From the NCBI GenBank assembly GCA_946481625.1, contig CAMLOZ010000309.1, positions 1 through 5,087 of the forward strand: a stretch of 5,087 nucleotides of DNA. Direction: 5' to 3'. Below are positions 1 through 5,087 of the stretch, piece after piece. The notes beneath the pieces were generated by a model. The model was not told where the DNA came from. It did no database searches and worked only from the letters and a program-made list of their open reading frames with translations. Position numbers and translations under genes: made by a program. This DNA is from an uncultured Haloferula sp. (lineage in GTDB: Bacteria; Verrucomicrobiota; Verrucomicrobiae; Verrucomicrobiales; Akkermansiaceae). Position 1 is the stretch's first letter; each line of letters opens with the position of its first letter.

Positions 1-393
1 GGCGTGTTTGAACCGATGCCGAATACGAGGTCCGCGGTGGAGGACTCCGATGGCAAGAAGGATACCTTGACCCTCGAGAAGGCGGGTGCCGCTGCTGCGG
101 ACAAAGAGAAGGACCCGGGCATGGCCCTCTTCAGCCGCTTCGCCGAGAACGCGATGAAGCGGGAGAACAATGTCCAGCAATCCGACCGGAACGCCCGGAC
201 GATCCGCTACGACGGCGGCTTCCGGATTTCGATTCCGGGAGATGCCTTCGACGCGACGGAGGTGCTGCGCCAAGCCTTCCCGGTGGACCCGGACAACGGC
301 CGCATCGCCTTCGACGTGCCGGTGCAAGGCACGATCTACGAGGTGACTGCGCGCCAAGCGGAGGAACTGCTCAACCTCGGGGCGAGGCGCTGA
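1..393 (+). CDS. Hypothetical protein, C-terminal fragment (5' end outside window)
   Basis: The reading frame is open from the first base of the window to a TGA at 391-393, giving about 130 residues. There is no convincing start: the GTG at 4 and the ATG at 16 are more likely internal codons, so I treat this as the tail of a longer gene. I do not recognise the family. The first 60 residues or so are charged and Ala/Lys/Glu-rich, looking like a linker or disordered segment. The last 65 residues look folded, with a short beta-like stretch (YDGGFRISIPGDAF), an AFPVDPDNGRIAFDVP segment, and a C-terminal helix (TARQAEELLNLGARR). No signal peptide, membrane segment or catalytic motif is visible in this part. 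The codons have the GC-rich third positions of the neighbouring genes, which supports real coding. The gene converges on metF with only 3 bp between stop codons. Confidence 0.7.
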   Translation, partial: GVFEPMPNTRSAVEDSDGKKDTLTLEKAGAAAADKEKDPGMALFSRFAENAMKRENNVQQSDRNARTIRYDGGFRISIPGDAFDATEVLRQAFPVDPDNGRIAFDVPVQGTIYEVTARQAEELLNLGARR

Positions 394-396
394 GAT

Positions 397-1302
397 TCAC
401 TTCGCCGCCGTGAGGCCGAGGCTCGAGTAGATTTCGCGCGTGGCTTTGCTCTTGTTGAGGGTATAGAAATGGATGCCGTCCACTCCTTGGTCGAGCAACT
501 CGGCGCACTGCTGGGCGGCATAGTGGATGCCGACTTTCTCGACCGCCGCGGGGTCGCCCTTGGCCCGGTCCAGCGCGCGAAGGAGCTTTGCGGGGAAGCG
601 GGCTCCGGCGGCGAGTTCCGCCATCCGGCCCATGCTGGAGAGCGAGGTAACCGGCATGATGCCGGCGAGGATCGGCACTTCAATGCCGCGCAGGCGGCAA
701 CGGTCGCGGTAGTCGAAGAAATCGTGGTTGTCGAAGAAGAGCTGGGTGCAGATGTAGTCCGCCCCGGCGTCGATCTTCGCCTTCATGTGATCGAGCTCCA
801 GCAGCCGGTTCGGGGTGGCCGGGTGGCCTTCGGGGAAGCCTGCCACGCCGATGCCGAAGCCGCGTGGATCGGGATGGGCACCGGATTCGTTGAAGCGGCG
901 GATGAAGGCGACCAGATCCGCGGCGTGCCGGAAATCGCAGTCCGACCAATCGTAGTCCGGCCAGTTGGCGGGAGGGTCGCCGCGCAGGGCGAGGATGTTG
1001 CAGACGCCGGCATCCGCGTAGCGGCGCAGGATCTCCATGATCTCATCCTCCTTGTGGCCCACGCAGGTCAGGTGCGGGATCGGCGGGATCGCGGTGGTCT
1101 GCTTGATGCGCAGGACCAGGTCGTGGGTGAGTTCGCGGGTGCTGCCGCCTGCACCGTAGGTCACGGAGACGAAGGAAGGATCGAAGGGCTCCAGATCCAC
1201 GATGGTCCGGTACAGGTCCTCCGCGCCCGCGGCGGTCTTCGGCGGGAAGAACTCGAAGGAGAAGGATGGGCGGCGGCGGCTCAGGATATCGCGGATATGC
1301 AT
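397..1302 (-). CDS. metF: 5,10-methylenetetrahydrofolate reductase (MetF)
   Basis: This 301-residue cytoplasmic flavoenzyme reduces 5,10-methylene-THF to 5-methyl-THF, the methyl donor for methionine synthesis. The length matches the short bacterial form (E. coli MetF is close to 300), with no C-terminal SAM-binding regulatory domain as in eukaryotes. Family motifs run in order: SFEFFPPK at 14-22, whose Glu17 matches the catalytic acid (E. coli Glu28); VTYGAGG at 47-53; HLTC at 77-80; ALRGDPP at 105-111, whose Asp109 matches E. coli Asp120 near the flavin; GFPEGHP at 155-161; KIDAGADYICTQLFFD at 176-191, with the folate-contacting Gln187; GIMPV at 214-218; and HFYTLN at 278-283. I chose the ATG at 1300-1302 because the conserved N-terminus begins only a few residues later. 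The frame stays open upstream, but that part is antisense to the EF-hand gene and shows no MetF similarity. No clear Shine-Dalgarno sequence precedes this ATG. All key residues seen are intact. No methionine-pathway neighbour is present. Confidence 0.97.
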   Translation of the reverse strand: MHIRDILSRRRPSFSFEFFPPKTAAGAEDLYRTIVDLEPFDPSFVSVTYGAGGSTRELTHDLVLRIKQTTAIPPIPHLTCVGHKEDEIMEILRRYADAGVCNILALRGDPPANWPDYDWSDCDFRHAADLVAFIRRFNESGAHPDPRGFGIGVAGFPEGHPATPNRLLELDHMKAKIDAGADYICTQLFFDNHDFFDYRDRCRLRGIEVPILAGIMPVTSLSSMGRMAELAAGARFPAKLLRALDRAKGDPAAVEKVGIHYAAQQCAELLDQGVDGIHFYTLNKSKATREIYSSLGLTAAK

Positions 1303-1443
1303 GCGCTTCGGATCGCGGGAAGAATGGGGCCTTGGGGACGGTCGTGAGGAGCAAAAAACCCGGCGGTGTCGCAACTTCCGCGGCTGTGGCGCGTTTTCCC
1401 TCTCGCAGACCGCAGGCATCCCGATACTCTCCTCACCCGTTCC
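1303..1443. promoter_or_regulatory. Divergent intergenic spacer between metF and the EF-hand gene
   Basis: This 141-bp spacer separates the two divergent start codons, so promoters for both genes are expected here or just inside the flanking genes. That is inferred from geometry alone. I could not find a -35/-10 pair with acceptable spacing on either strand. The nearest element is GATACT at 1423-1428, 15 bp before the EF-hand start, without a good upstream partner. An A6 run lies at 1353-1358. No riboswitch-like structure or clear operator palindrome was recognised, and no purine-rich ribosome binding site precedes either start. Confidence 0.35.
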
Positions 1444-2232
1444 ATGAAAGCCGCCCGATACTCCTGGATCGTATTTCTCGCCATGGCCGCCGTGCGGGCG
1501 GAGGAAGTCCCGCGCACGGACGAGGCCCCCGCGCCCAGGGAGGAGAAGCAGGACGGGAAGCCCAAGGGCTCGCGCGGCGATGGCAAGGAGGGCATGCGCC
1601 GGATGATGGAGATCTGGAAAAGGGCGGATACCGACGGCGACGGGTTCATTTCTCCCGCCGAATTCGCCGCGATGGAGCGGCCGGGGCATCTGCCGGAAGA
1701 GAAGCGGACGGAGATTTTCAAGCGCTTCGACAAGAACTCGGACGGCCGGATCGGCATGGACGAGATTCCCAAGCACCGCCCGGGAGGGATGCCGCCCTTG
1801 GAAAAGGCCGATGCCAACAAGGATGGGAAGATCGATCTCGTGGAGTTCAAGACACTCGGCTTCGTCGCCAGGATGCCGGAGGAACGGCAGAAAGGCATGT
1901 TCCAGCGGATGGACACGGACGGCGACGGATTCCTCACGCCAAAGGACCGGCCCAAGCGCGACGGTCGCGATGGCAAGGGAGGCCGCAGGCCGAACCTGCC
2001 GGATCTCGTGAAGGATCACGACAAGGACGGGAACGGTTCGCTCAGCTTCGAGGAATTCCGCCGGATCCCGTGGATCGCGAAGGCGGGGGAAGACGAGCAG
2101 GAGGACCGCTTCGAGGCGCTCGACAAGAACAAGGACCAGAAGCTGGACGCCGCCGACGAACCGCCGCCCGGCGAGAAGGGCGATGCACCGAAGGAAGGGA
2201 AAAAGCCGAAGAAGCAGCTCCCGGATGCGTGA
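1444..2232 (+). CDS. Secreted six-EF-hand calcium-binding protein
   Basis: This 262-residue protein probably binds Ca2+ outside the cytoplasm; its biological role is unknown. Residues 1-19 form a short Sec signal peptide: Lys2/Arg5, a hydrophobic core YSWIVFLAMAAV, and probable cleavage after VRA at Ala19. A charged Pro/Lys/Glu-rich linker runs to about 50. Six EF-hand loops follow. Loops at 62-73 (DTDGDGFISPAE), 96-107, 123-134 and 193-204 are canonical, with Glu at position 12. The loop at 157-168 ends in Asp. The loop at 227-238 has Gln for the usual Gly at position 6 and also ends in Asp, so it may bind weakly. Starting positions are 34 residues apart within pairs 1-2, 3-4 and 5-6, suggesting three EF-hand pairs. 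The tail (239-262) is Lys/Pro-rich, with no anchor or sorting domain visible. I chose the ATG at 1444 because it yields the signal peptide; the GTG at 1366 would bury it behind 26 unlikely residues. No Shine-Dalgarno sequence is evident. Similar small EF-hand proteins are common in Planctomycetota and Verrucomicrobiota. Confidence 0.9.
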   Translation: MKAARYSWIVFLAMAAVRAEEVPRTDEAPAPREEKQDGKPKGSRGDGKEGMRRMMEIWKRADTDGDGFISPAEFAAMERPGHLPEEKRTEIFKRFDKNSDGRIGMDEIPKHRPGGMPPLEKADANKDGKIDLVEFKTLGFVARMPEERQKGMFQRMDTDGDGFLTPKDRPKRDGRDGKGGRRPNLPDLVKDHDKDGNGSLSFEEFRRIPWIAKAGEDEQEDRFEALDKNKDQKLDAADEPPPGEKGDAPKEGKKPKKQLPDA

Positions 2233-2272
2233 GCGGGGCTGCGGACCTTTCTTTCCGTGAGGGTGCGGCGGG

Positions 2273-2977
2273 CTAGAAATTCACCTCGAACCAGACTCCT
2301 GCGAAAAGCCGGTCGGTCTGCGGGCTGCTCTCCATCGGGATCGAAGTGCCGGCAAAGGGAGTTACCGCGACGCTGTCGTTGAAGGCATAGGTGTAGGAGA
2401 GGCGGGCGTAGAGGTCGTGCCAGCCATCGCTGCCATAGTAGTCGTTGGTGAAGCTCGTGCCCGCCTTGGCCGCGATGAAGGAGGACTTGCCGAGCGGCTT
2501 GGACCAGGAGGCCTCGATGTTACCGTACCAGCCGCCGTCGCCGGTATCGTAGGCGATGCCCGTGCCGATGTCCCAGTCCTCGTCGAGGTGCCAGGTGAAG
2601 GAGGGATTCAGGTCGAAGCCGTCCTCGAAGAAGGAGTCCTGATAGTCGCGCCAGGTCGTGGCGAAACCGGCGGTCCATTGCTTGGTATCGTAGCGCAGGT
2701 CGAGGAAGGCGGCGGCCTCCGAGAAATCGTCGTCTCCCGTGCCGGTGCCGTAGTTGCCGCCGAGGTTGAGCACCCACTCGTTGGATAGCGCGATCTCCGC
2801 CTCCAACTGCACGTCGATCAGGTCATCCGCCAGCTTGAAGCCGCGGTGGATGTACTCGGAGCGGTAGCCGGTGACCACCTCGATGCCGATCGGCGTGGTC
2901 TCCGAAGGCGGATCTGCGAGGCAGGGCGTTGCGACGACGGCGAGGACGGGGATGAGGCGGTTCACGGCGGCGAGCAT
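2273..2977 (-). CDS. Outer-membrane beta-barrel protein, TorF/Gcw_chp-like
   Basis: This is a 234-residue predicted outer-membrane barrel. An N-terminal Sec signal peptide (MLAAVNRLIPVLAVVATPCLA) ends at a probable cleavage site after Ala21. The mature part consists of alternating polar and hydrophobic strands rich in Trp, Tyr, Phe and Gly, joined by acidic turns such as GTGTGDDDF and YDTGDGGWYG. It ends in AGVWFEVNF, with a terminal Phe and hydrophobic residues at alternating positions, the usual recognition signal for the BAM assembly machinery. The start of the barrel (VVTGYRSEYIHRGFKLADD) resembles the 'SDYxFRG' opening of the TorF/Gcw_chp putative porins, but I recognise this from pattern only, and substrate and pore activity are unknown. 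The start is uncertain: ATG at 2977 gives a compact signal peptide, while TTG at 3001 would add eight residues and has a GAAGG ten bases upstream. The gene lies 46 bp downstream of secDF on the same strand and may be co-transcribed with it. Confidence 0.85.
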   Translation of the reverse strand: MLAAVNRLIPVLAVVATPCLADPPSETTPIGIEVVTGYRSEYIHRGFKLADDLIDVQLEAEIALSNEWVLNLGGNYGTGTGDDDFSEAAAFLDLRYDTKQWTAGFATTWRDYQDSFFEDGFDLNPSFTWHLDEDWDIGTGIAYDTGDGGWYGNIEASWSKPLGKSSFIAAKAGTSFTNDYYGSDGWHDLYARLSYTYAFNDSVAVTPFAGTSIPMESSPQTDRLFAGVWFEVNF

Positions 2978-3023
2978 GGAGCCGCCGCCGCGAGCCTGCA
3001 AGGCGAAGCGCCCTTCGGGAGGA

Positions 3024-5087
3024 TTAACGGACCGTCTGGATGTCGGACTCGGCCAGCGAGGTGTGGAGGATTTCCTTCCGCAGGCTGCCGCCCTTCCGCT
3101 GGCTCCACCACAGCACCACCGGGGAGGCGATGAAGATCGAGGAGTAGGTGCCGATCACGAGGCCGATGAGGATCATCACGGCGAAGTCCTTCAGGGCCGC
3201 ACCGCCGAAGATCGCGATGATCGCCACGGTGACGATGGTCGTCAGCGAGGTCAGGATCGTTCGCGAGAGCGTGGCGTTGATGGCCTCGTTCATCAGGTCC
3301 TTCACCTCGCCTTCACCGATTTTCAGGGAGTCGCGGATACGGTCGAAAATAACGATGGTGTCGTTGATCGAGTAACCGGCGATCGTGAGAAGCGCGCCGA
3401 CGTGGATCAACGATAGCTCGCTGCCGAACAGGATCACGATCCCCGCGGAGAGCGCCACGTCGTGAAGCAGCGCGACGAAGCCGCCGAGCGCGAAGGAGAA
3501 CTCGAAGCGGACGGTGATGTAGACCAGGATGCCGAAGAGGCCGAGAGCCAGGGCGATCAGCGACTGCTTCATGAAGTCCGAGCCCAGCGAGGCGGACACG
3601 CCCTGGACGCTTTCCGTCACCACCCAGACTTCCTTGTCACCCACCGTCTTCTTCTCGCCGAGGAGCGGGAAGCTGGCGCGCAGGTGGTTGGAGATCTTCT
3701 CGGAATCGCCCTCCGCGCAGCGGATGGTGAGGAGTTCGCCGGTGATCGATTTCTCGAGCTGCACGGAGGGCAGCTTCGCGGTTTGCACCTTCGCGACGGC
3801 TTGCTCGACCTCGTGCGGATCGAGGTGCTTGTCGTCGAGCTGGAAGCGCAGGAGCGTGCCGCCGGTGAAGTCCACGCCCAGGCTCTTCTCGCCGCGGTAG
3901 GCGACGGCGCCGATGCTGGCGGCGATCAGGATGCCGGAAACGATGTAGGAGAGCTTGCTCTTCGAAAGGAAGTCCAGCTTGGTCTCGCGGATCAGGTCGA
4001 GGAAGGAGAGCTTCTTGAGCAGGTTCAGATCATTGCACCAGCGGAACAGCACCCGGGTCACGAGGATGGCGGAGAACATCGAGGCGAGCAGGCCGATCGT
4101 CAGGGTCACGGCGAAGCCCTTGATGCTGCCGCTGCCCAGCCAGAAGAGGATGACCGCGGTGATGAGCGAGGTGATGTTCGAGTCGAAGATCGCGGTGAAA
4201 GCCTTCTCGTACGAGGCGTTGATCGCCGTCTTCAGGGTCTTGCCGGCGGCGATCTCCTCGCGCAGGCGTTCATAGATCAGCACGTTCGCGTCCACCGCCA
4301 TGCCGATGGTGAGGATCATGCCCGCGATGCCCGGAAGAGAGAAGGTGAAGTTGAACATCGCCATGCCGCCGAAGACCATGAGGCCGTTCACGGCGAGGCC
4401 GAAGAGGGCCACCAATCCCGCGGTGCGGTAGTAGATCAGGACGAAAAGGGCGGTGATGCTCAGACCGACGATGCCGGACCACATGCCTTGCTTGACCACC
4501 GTGGCACCGAGGGTGGGGGAGATCTCGCTGTTCTCGATGATCTTGAGCGGGTTCTCCAGCGGGTTCTTGAGCGCGTTGGCCAGGCTGCGGGCCTCTTCCA
4601 CGCTCTTCTGCCCTTCGATCACGAAGTTCTTCCCGAGCGGCACGGAATTGACCACCGGCGCGGTGATGACCTCACCGTCGAGCACGACGGCGATGCGGTC
4701 CCGCATCGGAGTCATGTCCTTGGTCAGGTTGATCATCTTGTCCTCCCCGGCGCTGGTCAGGCTGATCGAAACCAGGATCTTGCCGGCCTGGGACTCGGGC
4801 CAGGCCTCCTGCACGTCCTTGCCGGTCAGGGCGGGGCGGTTGCTCAGGAGGAGGTAGGAGGTGCGCTCCACGCCGTCCTCGTCTTCCTGCTTGTGTTCGA
4901 AGGCGGTGTAGCCCGGCACGCGGGAGGCTTGCTCGGCCAGCGTGCCGTCCTCCTTCTTCGTGTTGTTCTGGCGATTGTAGATGCGCTCGGCCAAGGTAAG
5001 GTTCTCCGTGCCGCCCTGCTGGAAGCCATCGAGGTTCACCTTCCGGAGTTCGAGCTTGGCGACCTTTTCCAAGGTCTCCCGCACTCC
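3024..5087 (-). CDS. secDF: Protein translocase subunit SecDF, fused (5' end outside window)
   Basis: This inner-membrane RND-type protein associates with SecYEG and uses the proton motive force to pull proteins across the membrane late in export. The visible 687 residues lack the N-terminus, the first membrane helix and part of the periplasmic P1 domain. Numbering from the codon at 5082-5084: P1 remainder to about 185, including RIAVVLDGEVITAPVV (130-145); SecD helices at about 201-345, with GMAVDANVLIYERLREE (261-277), whose Asp265 corresponds to the proton-pathway Asp340 of Thermus SecDF; then the SecF half from about 379, with GVDFTGGTLLRF (403-414), a periplasmic P4 domain to about 506, and five further helices to about 658. 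GYSINDTIVIFDRIRD (570-585) carries Asp575, and TLSRTI (605-610) carries Arg608; these probably match Thermus Asp637 and Arg671. SecD and SecF are one uninterrupted chain with about 34 residues between the halves and no internal stop or restart, whereas E. coli encodes them separately. A roughly 25-residue polar tail follows the last helix. Confidence 0.97.
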   Translation of the reverse strand, partial: GVRETLEKVAKLELRKVNLDGFQQGGTENLTLAERIYNRQNNTKKEDGTLAEQASRVPGYTAFEHKQEDEDGVERTSYLLLSNRPALTGKDVQEAWPESQAGKILVSISLTSAGEDKMINLTKDMTPMRDRIAVVLDGEVITAPVVNSVPLGKNFVIEGQKSVEEARSLANALKNPLENPLKIIENSEISPTLGATVVKQGMWSGIVGLSITALFVLIYYRTAGLVALFGLAVNGLMVFGGMAMFNFTFSLPGIAGMILTIGMAVDANVLIYERLREEIAAGKTLKTAINASYEKAFTAIFDSNITSLITAVILFWLGSGSIKGFAVTLTIGLLASMFSAILVTRVLFRWCNDLNLLKKLSFLDLIRETKLDFLSKSKLSYIVSGILIAASIGAVAYRGEKSLGVDFTGGTLLRFQLDDKHLDPHEVEQAVAKVQTAKLPSVQLEKSITGELLTIRCAEGDSEKISNHLRASFPLLGEKKTVGDKEVWVVTESVQGVSASLGSDFMKQSLIALALGLFGILVYITVRFEFSFALGGFVALLHDVALSAGIVILFGSELSLIHVGALLTIAGYSINDTIVIFDRIRDSLKIGEGEVKDLMNEAINATLSRTILTSLTTIVTVAIIAIFGGAALKDFAVMILIGLVIGTYSSIFIASPVVLWWSQRKGGSLRKEILHTSLAESDIQTVR

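Noticed and set aside
469..1347. Long open frame on the + strand opposite metF
   Set aside because: It lies wholly over a confident metF gene and its residue pattern (repeated Gly/Val/Ala/Asp/His) is typical of a shadow frame.
1353..1381. On the minus strand, a GCGG/CCGC stem followed by CGGG and six T's upstream of metF, resembling a terminator or attenuator
   Set aside because: The stem is only four pairs with an 11-base loop, too weak to claim; no leader peptide or riboswitch fold accompanies it.
1303..2019. The metF frame stays open for about 240 codons upstream of its ATG, suggesting a fusion protein
   Set aside because: The extension is antisense to the EF-hand gene, is Arg/Pro/His-rich in the way antisense frames of GC-rich genes are, and has no recognisable domain. 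MetF's conserved N-terminus begins at the chosen ATG.
2233..2272. Possible bidirectional terminator between the convergent EF-hand and barrel genes
   Set aside because: The best pairing (cgga / tccg) is four bases around an 8-base loop, with no flanking T or A tract.
1266..2276. Long + strand frame overlapping the EF-hand gene
   Set aside because: It is out of frame with the EF-hand loops and signal peptide and gives Arg/Gly-rich low-complexity sequence with no domain.
2417..2788. Open + strand frame opposite the barrel gene
   Set aside because: It is antisense to a protein with a clear signal peptide and barrel C-terminus, and its Val/Gly/Ala/Glu-rich product shows no motif.
2915..2977. 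Cys19 in the signal peptide of the barrel protein as a lipoprotein cysteine
   Set aside because: The preceding residues are Ala-Thr-Pro; Pro just before the Cys does not fit a lipobox, and the protein ends as a beta-barrel.
3004..3017. Small hairpin (cgaag / cttcg, 4-base loop) between secDF and the barrel gene as a terminator
   Set aside because: The stem is only five pairs and no T run follows on either strand, so it is not a supported intrinsic terminator.

Overview
The window is GC-rich and densely coded, with housekeeping and cell-envelope genes and no mobile element, tRNA, rRNA or CRISPR array that I can see. It comes from a diderm bacterium: one gene encodes a C-terminal-phenylalanine outer-membrane barrel and another a secreted EF-hand protein. 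A fused SecDF, a short bacterial MetF, a small secreted multi-EF-hand protein and starts without clear Shine-Dalgarno sequences together suggest the Planctomycetota-Verrucomicrobiota group, most likely Verrucomicrobiota. That placement is inference from gene content, not from a marker gene.

Layout, left to right. Positions 1-393 (+) hold the 3' end of an unrecognised gene. It converges, with a 3-bp gap, on metF (397-1302, -), a methylenetetrahydrofolate reductase. A 141-bp divergent spacer (1303-1443) separates metF from a secreted protein with six EF-hand loops (1444-2232, +). That gene converges, across 40 bp, on a small outer-membrane beta-barrel gene resembling the TorF/Gcw_chp type (2273-2977, -). 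Upstream of the barrel gene, on the same strand and 46 bp away, is secDF (3024 to beyond 5087, -), which lacks its 5' end here.

The functional links are modest. SecDF uses the proton motive force to help proteins finish crossing the inner membrane through SecYEG. The barrel protein and the EF-hand protein both carry Sec-type signal peptides and so are likely clients of that machinery. The short same-strand spacing of secDF and the barrel gene allows co-transcription. MetF belongs to one-carbon and methionine metabolism and has no evident link to its neighbours. I found no convincing previously undescribed system. The EF-hand protein, built as three loop pairs, and the unrecognised C-terminal fragment are the least ordinary items.
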